Shown here one piece after another: positions 9,480 through 18,877 of a stretch of DNA of 64,000 nt (positions are counted from its first letter, which is position 1; every line of letters starts with the position of its first letter). This DNA comes from Oryzicola mucosus. Its GTDB lineage: Bacteria; Pseudomonadota; Alphaproteobacteria; Rhizobiales; Rhizobiaceae. Made by a program: the position numbers and the translations under genes. The notes beneath the pieces were generated by a model that was not told the origin of the DNA, searched no databases, and worked only from the letters and a program-made list of their open reading frames with translations. The stretch is from assembly GCF_014534685.1 (NCBI RefSeq), contig NZ_JACVVX010000005.1:248001-312000 (forward strand), read 5' to 3'.

Positions 9480-11774
9480 TCAGGAGAATTTGAGCTTCCA
9501 GCCGAGCAGCCGCATGGCGTTCGCCGTGACCAAAACCGTCGCGCCCGTATCCGCCAGGATTGCGGGCCACAGGCCGGTGACACCGATGATGGTGGTGACG
9601 AAAAACACCACCTTCAGTCCGAGTGCGATGCCGATATTCTGGTGAATGTTCGTCAGCGTCCTGCGCGACAGATCGACCATTCCCGCGACGTCCATGACGC
9701 GACCGTTGAGAATTGCGGCATCGGCGGTTTCGAGTGCCACGTCGGTGCCGCCGCCCATGGCAATACCAACATCGGCCGCGGCGAGCGCGGGCGCATCGTT
9801 GATGCCGTCGCCGACCTTGCCGACCGTGTCGCCCTTGGCCTTGAGTTCGCCGACGATGCGCTGCTTGTCCTGCGGCATCAGTTCCGCATGCACCTCGATA
9901 TCGAGCGCCTTGCCTACTGCGGTGGCGGTGCGCTTGTTGTCGCCGGTGAGCATCAGCGGTCGGATGCCCAGAGCCTTGAGCGCGGCAAGACCTGCAAGCG
10001 CGTCCGGACGCGGTTCGTCGCGCAAGGCTATGGCACCGGCGACCTCATTGCCGACGACCAGGATCGAAACCGTCTTGCCCTCGTCATTCAGGGCGGCGAT
10101 CCGCGTCTTCTGCTCTTCGGAGAGTACAGCTTTTTCGCCAGCTGCACGCGGCGAAGCCAGCAGGATCGATTGACCCTCCACGGTTCCGATCACGCCCCTG
10201 CCGCCAAGCGCGGCGGAGTCGGTCGCGGCAACGACCGCCACGCCCTCGGCCACGGCCTTGTTGAGGATAGCAACAGCCAGTGGGTGGCTGGACCCTGTTT
10301 CCAGCGCCGCCGCCAGCTTCAGAATATCCGGTTCGCTGCGGGAAAAGGATATGACATCCGTAACCAAAGGCTTACCCGCTGTCAGCGTTCCTGTCTTGTC
10401 GAAGGCAATAGCCGTCAGCCGCCCTGCGCCTTCGAGCACCGCCCCGCCCTTCATCAGAAGTCCCCGGCGCGCGCCCGCCGACAGCGATGCCGCGATGGCC
10501 GCGGGCGTGGAGATGACCAGCGCGCAGGGGCAGCCGATCAGCAGGATGGCGAGACTTTTGTAAATCCACTCGTCCCATGCGCCCTGCGCGAACAAAGGGG
10601 GCAGCACTGCGACCAGCATGGCCAGGACCATCACAGCCGGTGTGTAGAAGGTTGAGAACCGGTCGATGAAGCGTTCGGTCGGAGCCTTGGATTCCTGCGC
10701 CTCCTCGACCAAGCGGACGATCCGCGCAATCGTATTGTCGGCCGCAGCAGCGGATACCTTGATGCGCAGCACGCCGTCGCCATTGACCGAACCGGCAAAC
10801 ACCATATCGCCCGGCTCCTTGGCCTTCGGCGTGCTTTCGCCGGTCACCGGCGCTTCATCGACTGCACTGCTGCCGGAGATGACCGCGCCGTCGGCGGCGA
10901 TGCGGTCGCCGGGGCGCACCATGATCACTGCGCCGACGGACACGGTCTCCGCCGGCACCTCCACATAGGTTCCCTCAGCCTTTTCAAGCCGTGCCGTCTT
11001 GGGCACAAGGGCTGAAAGCCCGCGAATGCTGGCTCGGGCACGGCCCGCGGCCACGCCTTCAAGCAACTCGCCGACGAGGAACAGGAAGACCACTGCCGCC
11101 GCCTCCTCCGTGGCGCCGATCATCACAGCGCCGATGGCCGCGACGGTCATCAGCATCTCGATGGAGAACGGCGTTCCGGATGTCGCAGCCGCCAGCGCCC
11201 TGCGTGCAATCGGCACCAGACCGACCAGCATGGCAGCACCGTAGAACCATTGTTCGAAGTCCGGCACAGCATGGGCCGCGAGGAATGCCAGAACGACCGC
11301 CGTGCCACATGCGAAGGTCAGCAGGGCGCGAGTTTGTTTCCACCAAGGCCCTTCACCCGCCACATGGGTATGGGAATGGGCAGACGCGGCAGGTTTTTCC
11401 GAAGCCGCGCCATGGTCATGTCCCGCGTGATCGTGGTTGTGACTGCCGCCGGCCTCATGACCATGATCGTGGTCATGAGCGGCGTGATCATGACCATGCG
11501 CGGAGCAGTCGTGAACTTTGGCGGGTGCGGGTTCGAAGGGGACGGCACCGGCTTGCAACGTCGCACTGTAGCCCAACTTGCGAACCTGCTTTTCAATAGT
11601 CGCCTGTATCGCTGCTGCATCGCGATGGCTGACGGTCATGGTTCCGCGCGCGACCGACACATTGACGTCGTCCACCCCATCAATGCGACGCACCGCCGTG
11701 TCGATCTTCTTGGCGCAGGAAGCGCAATCCATGCCTTGCACGCTGTAGCGGCTTTTCAACTCTGCCTCTGCCAT
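9480..11774 (-). CDS. zntA: Zinc/cadmium/lead-exporting P1B-type ATPase
   Basis: Inner-membrane pump that exports Zn(II), Cd(II) and Pb(II) from the cytoplasm; 764 residues. An N-terminal HMA domain carries GMDCASC, followed by a long His/Asp/Gly metal-binding stretch. Then come the actuator TGES, the membrane CPC motif (GCPCALV), the phosphorylation site DKTGT, the SSHP nucleotide motif and GDGINDAPAL. The last helix with DTGATVLVTANAMRLL marks the P1B-2 (Zn/Cd/Pb) class rather than copper pumps. ATG 11774 is preferred because AAGGA lies 8 bases upstream; ATG 11783 would overlap that ribosome site. Divergent from a MerR regulator. Confidence 0.93.
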   Translation of the reverse strand: MAEAELKSRYSVQGMDCASCAKKIDTAVRRIDGVDDVNVSVARGTMTVSHRDAAAIQATIEKQVRKLGYSATLQAGAVPFEPAPAKVHDCSAHGHDHAAHDHDHGHEAGGSHNHDHAGHDHGAASEKPAASAHSHTHVAGEGPWWKQTRALLTFACGTAVVLAFLAAHAVPDFEQWFYGAAMLVGLVPIARRALAAATSGTPFSIEMLMTVAAIGAVMIGATEEAAAVVFLFLVGELLEGVAAGRARASIRGLSALVPKTARLEKAEGTYVEVPAETVSVGAVIMVRPGDRIAADGAVISGSSAVDEAPVTGESTPKAKEPGDMVFAGSVNGDGVLRIKVSAAAADNTIARIVRLVEEAQESKAPTERFIDRFSTFYTPAVMVLAMLVAVLPPLFAQGAWDEWIYKSLAILLIGCPCALVISTPAAIAASLSAGARRGLLMKGGAVLEGAGRLTAIAFDKTGTLTAGKPLVTDVISFSRSEPDILKLAAALETGSSHPLAVAILNKAVAEGVAVVAATDSAALGGRGVIGTVEGQSILLASPRAAGEKAVLSEEQKTRIAALNDEGKTVSILVVGNEVAGAIALRDEPRPDALAGLAALKALGIRPLMLTGDNKRTATAVGKALDIEVHAELMPQDKQRIVGELKAKGDTVGKVGDGINDAPALAAADVGIAMGGGTDVALETADAAILNGRVMDVAGMVDLSRRTLTNIHQNIGIALGLKVVFFVTTIIGVTGLWPAILADTGATVLVTANAMRLLGWKLKFS

Positions 11775-11804
11775 GATCGTCATCCTTGAAACTGTTCGAT
11801 CATC

Positions 11805-11835
11805 GGCTTACTTCCTCTAGTGACTAGAGGAGCAA
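11805..11835 (-). promoter_or_regulatory. MerR-type zntA promoter with 19 bp spacer
   Basis: On the minus strand -35 TTGCTC (11830-11835) and -10 TAAGCC (11805-11810) are separated by 19 bases, the over-long spacing that MerR-family activators correct by twisting DNA. The spacer holds a perfect dyad: TCCTCTAGT and ACTAGAGGA around a single G (11813-11831). This is the expected operator of the adjacent regulator. Confidence 0.85.
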
Positions 11836-11842
11836 GAGAAAA

Positions 11843-12271
11843 ATGCAGCCCGCAGGTATGACGATCGGTGAAGTCTCCAAACGCAGCGGCGTGAAGGTGC
11901 CGACGATACGCTTTTACGAGCAGATCGGGCTTCTCCCTTCCCCGCCGCGCAGCGACGGCAACCGGCGTCAGTTCGACGGCCAGGATTTGAGACGCTTGAG
12001 TTTCATCCGACACGCCCGCGATCTCGGCTTCGAGGTCAACGACATTCGCGAGCTTTTGTCTCTCGCCGATCAACCCAGTCAATCCTGCCACGAAGCCGAC
12101 AGCATCGCACAACGGCATCTCCTGGAGGTCGAGGCCCGCATTGAAAAGCTGAGCGCGCTACGCACCGAGCTTCAGCGCATGGTCGAGGAGTGCGACCATG
12201 GCCGTGTCTGCGAGTGCCGCGTCATCCAAATCCTGGGCGACCACGGCGAGTGCAGGCACGAAACGCACTAG
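11843..12271 (+). CDS. MerR-family metal-responsive regulator (ZntR/CadR/PbrR group)
   Basis: Activator that should switch on zntA when Zn, Cd or Pb rises. It has 142 residues: an N-terminal winged helix (MTIGEVSKRSGVKVPTIRFYE), the dimerisation coiled coil, and metal-site cysteines at SCHEAD near residue 79 and in the C-terminal CDHGRVCECRVI segment. That cysteine spacing is that of the ZntR/CadR/PbrR branch and not of copper (CueR) sensors. GGAG lies about 10 bases before ATG 11843; the in-frame ATG 11858 is an alternative. Its promoter faces the zntA promoter, and the shared dyad sits between the two genes. Its TAG overlaps the stop of the convergent flavin reductase gene. Confidence 0.87.
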   Translation: MQPAGMTIGEVSKRSGVKVPTIRFYEQIGLLPSPPRSDGNRRQFDGQDLRRLSFIRHARDLGFEVNDIRELLSLADQPSQSCHEADSIAQRHLLEVEARIEKLSALRTELQRMVEECDHGRVCECRVIQILGDHGECRHETH

Positions 12272-12885
12272 CTTTCGCGTTCGCTCCACCTGGGGCGGCG
12301 CATGGCGAAAACCTTGTCGACCGTGGAAAAATCCATATAGCCGAGCCTGGCCATATTGCCGGCCTTGACGGTGTCGAAGAATCCTTCCGGCGTCAGAAAT
12401 CCGTCGGCGATATGAACGCCGACCACCTGCCCCACGATCACAAGAGCCTGAACCGGATGGCCGTCGATGTCCTTCGGATGGAAGATTTCGGTCACCTTGC
12501 ATTCCAAGGAGGCCGGCGCTTCCGCCACGCGGGGCGCTGACACGACTTCGCAATCCGCCATGGCAAGCCCGGAATAATCGAATTCGTTAACTTCATTTGG
12601 CGCGTCGATGGAACTGGCGTTCATCTGTATGCCGAGGTCGCGGCCGACCAGATTGGCGACGAACTCGCCGCTCTCCCGGGCCAGTTCAGCGCTGTGCTTT
12701 ACCCCTTCCGAAGAAAAGAAAACCAGCGGCGGTTGGCCGGAGATCATGTTGAAGAAGGAGTAGGGAGCGAGATTGACCGTGCCATCCTTGCCCCTCGTCG
12801 ATATCCATCCGATCGGGCGCGGCGAGACGATTGCCTTCAGCGGATCGTGCGGCAGGCCGTGGCCATCTTCGATGCGATAGAACAT
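12268..12885 (-). CDS. Flavin reductase family protein (FMN-binding split barrel)
   Basis: A 205-residue member of the flavin reductase-like FMN-binding family. Seen: SPRPIGWISTRGKDGTVNLAPYSFFNMIS, which forms the flavin cradle, and FVANLVGRDLG further on (both parts match family patterns). Members reduce FMN or FAD with NAD(P)H or act as flavoredoxins; the physiological partner is unknown. ATG 12885 overlaps the stop of the nitroreductase gene as TGATG, with GGGAAGG just upstream, so translation is probably coupled. Its stop codon shares a CTAG tetramer with the stop of merR on the other strand. Confidence 0.8.
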   Translation of the reverse strand: MFYRIEDGHGLPHDPLKAIVSPRPIGWISTRGKDGTVNLAPYSFFNMISGQPPLVFFSSEGVKHSAELARESGEFVANLVGRDLGIQMNASSIDAPNEVNEFDYSGLAMADCEVVSAPRVAEAPASLECKVTEIFHPKDIDGHPVQALVIVGQVVGVHIADGFLTPEGFFDTVKAGNMARLGYMDFSTVDKVFAMRRPRWSERES

Positions 12886-13469
12886 CAGCCTTCCCAAGGT
12901 CCGGTATAGTCAGAAACGATTGTGCCGAGATCGGGCCGCGGCCGTTCCAGGGGCCGCCCGTCATAGGTGCCGATGTGGATGAAGCCGACGACACGCTCGT
13001 CGGGCGCCAGACCGAGAATGCGCCGGCCTTCCTCGACATCGGAATACCAGTTGCTGATCCAGTTCGTGGAGTAGCCCAGCGCATTGGCCGCAATCGTCAG
13101 GTTCATGGCTGCCGCCCCGCCGGACAGGAACATTTCCCATTGCGGAATCTTGGGGCTTTCCTTCGGCACGAACACCACACCGATCACCAAAGGCGCTCGG
13201 GAAAAGCGAATCAGCTCCTGATTGCGACGGCCGTCCGGCAGAGGTCCTTCCCGGCTTTCGGCGAGCGCGGCGAGTTTCTTGCCGACCTCGACGCGTGCAT
13301 CGCCCCGATAGAGAATGAAGCGCCACGGCTCGAGCTTGCCGTGGTCGGGCACCCGCGAGGCGGCGGTCAAAATGGTGTTCAGTTCCTCGCCGCTCGGCGC
13401 AGGCTCTTTCAGTTCATGGATCGGCGCGGAAGAGCGCGTCAGCAGCAGGTCAATCAAGGAAGAAGGCAA
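12885..13469 (-). CDS. Nitroreductase family protein
   Basis: FMN-dependent NAD(P)H oxidoreductase of the nitroreductase fold, about 194 residues. Family features: a first helix DLLLTRSSAP, the SRVPDHGKLEPWRFILYRG flavin-contact region (quoted in part), the GGAAAMNLTIAANALGYS helix, and the ending PERPDLG-like proline-rich tail. The start is uncertain: no ATG fits. TTG 13469 with GGAG 11 bases upstream, or TTG 13457, gives the usual family length; longer in-frame starts would run into the divergent gene's leader. It precedes a flavin reductase gene with overlapping stop/start, so the two enzymes may share flavin chemistry. Substrate unknown. Confidence 0.75.
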   Translation of the reverse strand: MPSSLIDLLLTRSSAPIHELKEPAPSGEELNTILTAASRVPDHGKLEPWRFILYRGDARVEVGKKLAALAESREGPLPDGRRNQELIRFSRAPLVIGVVFVPKESPKIPQWEMFLSGGAAAMNLTIAANALGYSTNWISNWYSDVEEGRRILGLAPDERVVGFIHIGTYDGRPLERPRPDLGTIVSDYTGPWEG

Positions 13470-13589
13470 TGGTTCGATATCTCCGGCGCGAGGCCTTTGG
13501 AATGACAATGTCGGTGGGAAAGCGCGAGCGTGACGGCGCGACCTGCCTGGAGCCTTGAAATTGCCACCGCCTTGGGCTTCAAAGCAAGC

Positions 13590-14552
13590 ATGGTTTGCCC
13601 CCGCCCCGCTCTTTTCGCCCTCTTTTTCGCCTTCGTGATCGGCTCGCCTTTCGGCGTCGACGCGCAGGAGGTGGATGACGGCATGGGCGATGTGAAACTG
13701 CCCGGCATCTCCGGCTATGCGTCGCCTTCGCAAGGCGCATCACCGCTCGCGACATCGCAAGGGCAGATCACCTTGACCGCTCAGCTTACCGAGCAGGGCG
13801 CGGACATCACGCGCGGACTGGTCTGGCGCGTCTTCAAGCCGGAGGCAGGTCCGGACGGCAAACTGCCGCTGGTGGCTTCCGCACAAGGCGGCACCAGCCA
13901 ATTCGACCTCGATCCTGGAAGCTACCTCGTCCATGCTGCCTATGGCCGCGCGGGCGCCACAAAGCGCATCACCGTCGGCAAGGAGCCGAAGCGCGAAAGC
14001 CTGGTTCTCGACGCCGGCGGGTTGAAGCTGGACGCGATCCTAACGAGCGGCGGACGCATCCCGCCCGACCAGTTGCGGTTTTCGATCTATGAAGGCGAAG
14101 CGGCAAGCGATGGCGACCGCGCACTCATCATCCCCGACGTTGCCCCGAATACCGTCGTGCGGCTGAATGCCGGCGTCTACCATGTCGTCTCGACCTATGG
14201 CTCGGTCAACGCGGTCATCCGCTCCGACATCAGGGTCGAGGCGGGAAAGCTGACCGAAGCCAGCGTCGAGCATCATGCCGCTGAAGTGACGCTTAAACTG
14301 GTGCGCGAAGCCGGTGGCGAGGCCATGGCGGACACATCCTGGTCGATCCTGACCGAATCGGGCGACCCTGTGCGCGAGGCGGTCGGGGCATTTGCCTCGA
14401 TGGTTTTGTCGGAAGGCGAATACACCATCATCGCCAAGAACCGCGACCGAATCTACCAGCGGGACTATACGGTCGCATCTGGTCCCAACCAGGATGTCGA
14501 GGTCGTGGCGTCCGAAAAGAACGCCCTCGACCCCAACGAAGGCTTGGACTGA
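13590..14552 (+). CDS. Secreted protein of unknown function with three tandem beta-rich repeats
   Basis: A 320-residue protein that I do not recognise. A signal peptide ends near GVDAQ. The mature part contains three similar units of about 80-90 residues. Each starts with an alternating hydrophobic strand (ITLTAQLTEQG; LKLDAILTSGG; VTLKLVREAGG), has a middle WRV/FSI/WSI strand, and ends in a PGSYLVHAAYG, NAGVYHVVSTYG or SEGEYTIIAKNR strand. This suggests a chain of small beta-sandwich domains in the periplasm. ATG 13590 lacks a good ribosome site; GTG 13530, with GGGAAAG upstream, would add 20 residues. The gene lies divergent from the nitroreductase gene and only 4 bases from the convergent thrS. 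Confidence 0.65.
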   Translation: MVCPRPALFALFFAFVIGSPFGVDAQEVDDGMGDVKLPGISGYASPSQGASPLATSQGQITLTAQLTEQGADITRGLVWRVFKPEAGPDGKLPLVASAQGGTSQFDLDPGSYLVHAAYGRAGATKRITVGKEPKRESLVLDAGGLKLDAILTSGGRIPPDQLRFSIYEGEAASDGDRALIIPDVAPNTVVRLNAGVYHVVSTYGSVNAVIRSDIRVEAGKLTEASVEHHAAEVTLKLVREAGGEAMADTSWSILTESGDPVREAVGAFASMVLSEGEYTIIAKNRDRIYQRDYTVASGPNQDVEVVASEKNALDPNEGLD

Positions 14553-14556
14553 GTTT

Positions 14557-16539
14557 TCAGCCCGCTGCCTGGTCCTCAAGCCGCTTCAAATCCGGCGCCG
14601 TGGCCTCGTCCTTCAGCGACGCCACCGCCTCGGCCAACGACATCGGATGCTGGTCGCGCGAACCCAGGCGGCGGACGTTGACGGTCTGCTCCTCGGCTTC
14701 GCGCTTGCCGCAAACGAGAATGACCGGCACCTTGGCAAGGCTGTGCTCGCGCACCTTGTAATTGATCTTCTCGTTGCGCAGATCGGCCTGTGCCGACAGC
14801 CCGGCCGCTTTCAGCTTGGCCACCACCGATTTGGCATAATCATCCGCATCCGACGTGATCGTCGCCACGACAACCTGCTGCGGCGCAAGCCACAGCGGGA
14901 AATGGCCGGCGAAGTTCTCCATCAGGATGCCGAGGAAGCGTTCCATCGACCCGCAAATCGCCCGATGGATCATCACCGGCTGCTTCTTCTCCGAATCCGA
15001 GCCGATATAGAAGGCGCCGAAACGCTCGGGAAGATTGAAGTCGACCTGCGTCGTGCCGCACTGCCATTCGCGGCCAATGGCATCCCGCAAGGTATACTCG
15101 AACTTAGGCCCATAGAACGCGCCCTCGCCCGGCAAGATACCGGTCTTGATGCGGTTGCCCGACTGCGCCTCGATTGTTTGCAGCACATTCATCATCACGC
15201 TCTCGGCGCGATCCCAAAGCTCGTCCGAGCCGACGCGCTTTTCCGGGCGCGTGGACAGCTTGACGACGATCTCGTGAAAGCCGAAATCCTCATAGACCGA
15301 CAGGATCAGGTCGTTGATCTTCAGGCATTCCGCCTCCATCTGCTCTTCGGTGCAGAAGATGTGCGCGTCGTCCTGCGTGAAGCCGCGTACGCGCATCAGC
15401 CCATGCAACGCGCCGGATGGCTCGTAGCGATGGACAGCGCCGAACTCGGCAAGCCGGATCGGAAGTTCGCGATACGACTTCAGGCCGTGCTTGAAGATCT
15501 GGACGTGGCCTGGGCAGTTCATCGGCTTGAGCGCGAAGACGCGCTTGTCCTCGGCTTCCTCGCCCGCGGACTGCACGGCGAACATGTTTTCCTTGTACCA
15601 GCCCCAATGTCCGGACGTTTCCCACAGCGAATGGTCGAGCACCTGCGGGGCGTTGACCTCCTGGTAGTCGTCGGCAAGACGACGGCGCATATAGGAGACC
15701 AGCGACTGGAACATCTTCCAGCCCTTGGCGTGCCAGAACACGACGCCGGGGCCTTCTTCCTGGAAATGGAACAGGTCCATTTCGCGTCCGAGACGGCGAT
15801 GATCGCGCTTCTCCGCCTCTTCCAGCATGTGCAGATAGGCGTCAAGCTGCGCCTGATCGGCCCAGGCGGTGCCATAGATACGCGTCAGCATGGGGTTGTT
15901 GGAATCGCCGCGCCAATAGGCTCCGGCCACCTTCATCAGCTTGAATGCGTTGCCGATCTGGCCGGTGGAGGCCATGTGCGGCCCCCGGCACAGGTCGAAC
16001 CAGTCACCCTGGTAGTAGATCTTGAGATCCTGGCCTTCTGGAATCGCGTCGATCAGTTCGACCTTGTAGCCCTCGCCCTTGTCGCGGAACACCTGCCGTG
16101 CCTTCTCGCGGTCCCACACTTCCTTGGTGAAGGGTTTGTTGCGACCGATGATCTCGCGCATCTTCTTCTCGATGACGGCGAAATCCTCGGGCGTAAACGG
16201 CTCGTCGCGGGCGAAATCGTAATAGAAGCCGTTTTCGATGACCGGACCGATCGTCACCTGCGTTCCCGGCCACAGTTCCTGCACGGCTTCCGCGAGAACG
16301 TGCGCAGTGTCGTGGCGGATGAGTTCCAGCGCACGCGGGTCGTCGCGCGTGAGGATTTCAACATGTCCTGATGCTTTCAGCGGATCGCTGAGATCGCGCA
16401 CGGTGCCGTCCACCGCATAGGCCACGGCCTTCTTGGCCAGCGACTTCGAAATGGATTCGGCAAGCGCGGCACCCGTCATGTCAGCGTCGTAGTCGCGGAC
16501 GGAGCCATCGGGAAATGTGAGGGAAACGGACTGAGCCAT
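14557..16539 (-). CDS. thrS: Threonyl-tRNA synthetase
   Basis: Charges tRNA-Thr with threonine; 660 residues, full length. Domain order: N-terminal TGS domain, the second editing domain with [10 protein letters not shown], the class II catalytic core, and the C-terminal anticodon-binding domain. In the core MNCPGH at 340-345 provides the zinc ligand Cys342, motif 2 is [21 protein letters not shown] (seen in part), and motif 3 has [14 protein letters not shown] 16539 is chosen because AGGAG lies 8 bases upstream; the longer open frame toward 16815 has no family similarity. No leader or T-box structure was recognised upstream. Confidence 0.95.
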   Translation of the reverse strand: MAQSVSLTFPDGSVRDYDADMTGAALAESISKSLAKKAVAYAVDGTVRDLSDPLKASGHVEILTRDDPRALELIRHDTAHVLAEAVQELWPGTQVTIGPVIENGFYYDFARDEPFTPEDFAVIEKKMREIIGRNKPFTKEVWDREKARQVFRDKGEGYKVELIDAIPEGQDLKIYYQGDWFDLCRGPHMASTGQIGNAFKLMKVAGAYWRGDSNNPMLTRIYGTAWADQAQLDAYLHMLEEAEKRDHRRLGREMDLFHFQEEGPGVVFWHAKGWKMFQSLVSYMRRRLADDYQEVNAPQVLDHSLWETSGHWGWYKENMFAVQSAGEEAEDKRVFALKPMNCPGHVQIFKHGLKSYRELPIRLAEFGAVHRYEPSGALHGLMRVRGFTQDDAHIFCTEEQMEAECLKINDLILSVYEDFGFHEIVVKLSTRPEKRVGSDELWDRAESVMMNVLQTIEAQSGNRIKTGILPGEGAFYGPKFEYTLRDAIGREWQCGTTQVDFNLPERFGAFYIGSDSEKKQPVMIHRAICGSMERFLGILMENFAGHFPLWLAPQQVVVATITSDADDYAKSVVAKLKAAGLSAQADLRNEKINYKVREHSLAKVPVILVCGKREAEEQTVNVRRLGSRDQHPMSLAEAVASLKDEATAPDLKRLEDQAAG

Positions 16540-16654
16540 AGATGTTCTCCTGTTATCCAGTCCCGCAAACGAGCGCGGGTGGTTAAAGCGGCCGAGTTCT
16601 GGCAGCGAGCGGTCTTTTAGGATCAGTTTGTGCCGCCGTAAAGACGAAGCAGCC

Positions 16655-17011
16655 TCAACCTGCGGTGTTTTTGCCGATCGACCAGTATCGCCATGGTGCG
16701 TACCAGACATAACGCGACGCCAAGGTTTCCGGCACGCGGTCGATGCCATGCGTCCCGCCCGGGCCGCAGCGCAGGACGCGAAACACCCCCATCCAGCCGC
16801 CCGACCATAGGCCATGCCGCGCTATCGCCTCATAGGCATATTCGGAACAGGTCGGCATGTGACGGCAGGAGTTGCCGATAAACCCCGACAAGGTCAGTTG
16901 GTAAAGCCGTACGAAACCTGCGCCCAACAGTCGGCCCGGCGTTTTGGGCCAGGGGCCGGCCCAGTTGCGGCCGTGCCGGAGCGACGGTGCGTGCTGATGC
17001 TCGTGGCTCAT
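16655..17011 (-). CDS. yidD: Membrane protein insertion efficiency factor YidD
   Basis: Small amphipathic inner-membrane-associated protein that assists YidC-dependent insertion; 118 residues. The family core [20 protein letters not shown] is followed by [12 protein letters not shown] and [15 protein letters not shown], with the conserved cysteines. ATG 17011 lies 7 bases after the stop of the SufU-like gene with GAGC between them, so it is co-transcribed and probably coupled. In many bacteria yidD sits beside rnpA and yidC, but in rhizobia it is often next to an iron-sulfur scaffold gene and thrS, as here. Confidence 0.9.
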   Translation of the reverse strand: MSHEHQHAPSLRHGRNWAGPWPKTPGRLLGAGFVRLYQLTLSGFIGNSCRHMPTCSEYAYEAIARHGLWSGGWMGVFRVLRCGPGGTHGIDRVPETLASRYVWYAPWRYWSIGKNTAG

Positions 17012-17018
17012 CAAAAGC

Positions 17019-17465
17019 TCAGGCAGCCGCTTCCGCCTGCTTGCGCTCGATCTGGTCGATGGCATCGACCACAGCGTCGAAGGTCAGCATGGTGGAAGCG
17101 TGGCGCGCCTTGTAGTCCCGCACCGGCTCCAGATATTTCAGGTCTTCAAAACGGCCCTGCGGCGGCGTGCCGTTTTCCTTGAGCATCTGGAGCATGGCCT
17201 GGCGTACCGCGCGAAGCTCCTGCGTGCTCGAGCCCACCACATGATCCGCCATGATAGAGGAAGACGCCTGGCCCAGGGCGCAAGCCTTCACCTGATGCGC
17301 GAAGTCGGTGACGACGCCATCCTTGACCGTGAGGTCGATGGTCACAGTCGAGCCGCATAGCTTCGAATGTGCGGTCGCAGTGGCATCCGGATGCTCCAGC
17401 CTTCCGATGCGGCCGATATTTCCAGCAAAACCGAGAATTTTCGCGTTGTACACATCATCGATCAT
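17019..17465 (-). CDS. SufU/IscU-like iron-sulfur assembly scaffold protein
   Basis: A 148-residue member of the NifU_N/IscU fold. Two conserved cysteines are present (KLCGST at about residue 37; [12 protein letters not shown] at about 62). The third cysteine of canonical SufU/IscU scaffolds, near the C-terminus, is absent: the matching region reads ARHASTML. The protein may therefore have an adapted ligand set or a transfer role; that is inference. It starts at ATG 17465 with no clear ribosome site and leads directly into yidD. Confidence 0.8.
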   Translation of the reverse strand: MIDDVYNAKILGFAGNIGRIGRLEHPDATATAHSKLCGSTVTIDLTVKDGVVTDFAHQVKACALGQASSSIMADHVVGSSTQELRAVRQAMLQMLKENGTPPQGRFEDLKYLEPVRDYKARHASTMLTFDAVVDAIDQIERKQAEAAA

Positions 17466-17702
17466 GGTTTTACAATCCGTTGCCGCGACGCGAACGATAT
17501 CTGTCGCCTCGGCATCTTTTCTTCGCTGCGGTCAGTCATATATAATGGATGGGTAGGACAGCCTACAAGAAGGACACTCATCGAGAGTGCCGAGACTACC
17601 TCGCAGCTTTGGATTGGCACGGTTCGTCCGGAAATCGCAAGCGGCTGTGGTCCGTTCAACTCGTTTCCACCATCAAGAGTGGAGACTACGGGAGACGCCG
17701 AA
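17466..17702 (+). promoter_or_regulatory. Divergent SufU-like/folE intergenic region
   Basis: 237 bases between divergent genes. A TATAAT hexamer at 17541-17546 is a candidate -10 for folE, but no good -35 is seen at the usual spacing. A small CACTC/GAGTG dyad follows about 30 bases downstream. No riboswitch or coding sequence was recognised. Confidence 0.3.
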
Positions 17703-18335
17703 ATGGATGCCGTGATCAAGAAGCTGATGCCGAAGTCGGAAAATCTGGAAAGACCTTCTACCGACCGCCCCAGTCAGGATGAAGTCGAGGCTGCCGTGCG
17801 AACCCTGCTGCGTTGGACGGGCGATAACCCGGATCGCGAGGGTCTGGTCGATACGCCGCGCCGCGTTGCCAAGGCATATCGCGAGATGTTCGGCGGCTAC
17901 GACATGAACCCCGCCGAGGAACTCGGCCGGACCTTCGAGGAAGTCGCCGGCTATGACGATCTCGTCATCGTCCGGGATATTCAGTTCCATTCGCATTGCG
18001 AGCATCACATGGTGCCGATCATCGGCAAGGCGCATGTCGGCTATCTCCCGGACGGCAAAGTGGTGGGGCTCTCCAAAATCGCCCGTGTGGTCGACATATT
18101 CGCCCACCGCCTGCAGACGCAGGAAGCGATGACCGCGCAGATTGCGGGCGTCATCCAGGATGTGCTAAATCCGCGCGGCGTTGCCGTCATGATCGAGGCC
18201 GAGCATATGTGCATGGCCATGCGCGGCATCCGCAAACAGGGATCATCGACCCTGACCTCCACCTTCACCGGCGTTTTTCGGGACACCCCCGAAGAGCAGG
18301 TCCGGTTCGTCACCATGGTGCGTGCGGGCGTCTGA
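17703..18335 (+). CDS. folE: GTP cyclohydrolase I (FolE type)
   Basis: Converts GTP to 7,8-dihydroneopterin triphosphate, the first step of folate synthesis (also used for some queuosine pathways). 210 residues. Seen: the zinc and catalytic region [11 protein letters not shown], the substrate motif [15 protein letters not shown], and [11 protein letters not shown] carrying the second zinc cysteine. ATG 17703 has GGGAG 8 bases upstream; the longer open frame toward 17367 is not family-like. hisI follows 39 bases downstream on the same strand, a pairing common in rhizobia. Confidence 0.93.
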   Translation: MDAVIKKLMPKSENLERPSTDRPSQDEVEAAVRTLLRWTGDNPDREGLVDTPRRVAKAYREMFGGYDMNPAEELGRTFEEVAGYDDLVIVRDIQFHSHCEHHMVPIIGKAHVGYLPDGKVVGLSKIARVVDIFAHRLQTQEAMTAQIAGVIQDVLNPRGVAVMIEAEHMCMAMRGIRKQGSSTLTSTFTGVFRDTPEEQVRFVTMVRAGV

Positions 18336-18374
18336 CCCCTTGGGTCCTGGCCGGCGCCTATACAGGAGCCGGCA

Positions 18375-18830
18375 ATGGCCGCCATCGCTTTCGAGAAAAG
18401 CCCGACCGACAAGAAGCAATTGGAAGAAGGCACGTCGTTTACGCCGCGCTTTGACGCAAGTGGGCTCATAACCGCCGTCGTCACAGATGCTGCGGACGGC
18501 ATGCTCCTGATGGTTGCCCACATGAACGCCGAAGCGCTGGCATTGACGCTCGAGACCGGCATCGCCCACTACTGGTCGCGCTCGCGCAATGCACTTTGGA
18601 AAAAGGGCGAGACATCCGGCAATCTGCAGACGGTGGTGGAAATCCGCACCGATTGCGACCAGGACGCCGTCTGGCTCCGCGTTCAGGTCGCGGGCCACGA
18701 TGCCACATGCCATACCGGCCGTCGCTCCTGCTTCTACCGCAAGGTGGGAGTTTCTGGCGGTTCTGCGGTGCTATCGGATGACGGCAGTTCGCCCTTGTTC
18801 GATGCTGACGAAACCTACCGCAAAAGCTGA
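18375..18830 (+). CDS. hisI: Phosphoribosyl-AMP cyclohydrolase
   Basis: Opens the adenine ring of phosphoribosyl-AMP in the third step of histidine synthesis; 151 residues, monofunctional (no HisE domain). The family block [20 protein letters not shown] is followed by [19 protein letters not shown], and the metal-site cysteines occur in RTDCDQDA and in [12 protein letters not shown]. The ribosome site AGGAG lies 7 bases before ATG 18375. Operon with folE; both enzymes attack a purine ring, which may explain the conserved linkage. Convergent with ccmC. Confidence 0.92.
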   Translation: MAAIAFEKSPTDKKQLEEGTSFTPRFDASGLITAVVTDAADGMLLMVAHMNAEALALTLETGIAHYWSRSRNALWKKGETSGNLQTVVEIRTDCDQDAVWLRVQVAGHDATCHTGRRSCFYRKVGVSGGSAVLSDDGSSPLFDADETYRKS

Positions 18831-18877
18831 ACGAACCAGCGCCTGCGCGACGGGCATCCGGGCGCCGGAAGATGCGG

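Noticed and set aside
14392-16371. 659-codon open frame antisense to thrS
   Set aside because: It overlaps the well-supported thrS over almost its whole length and has no recognisable motif.
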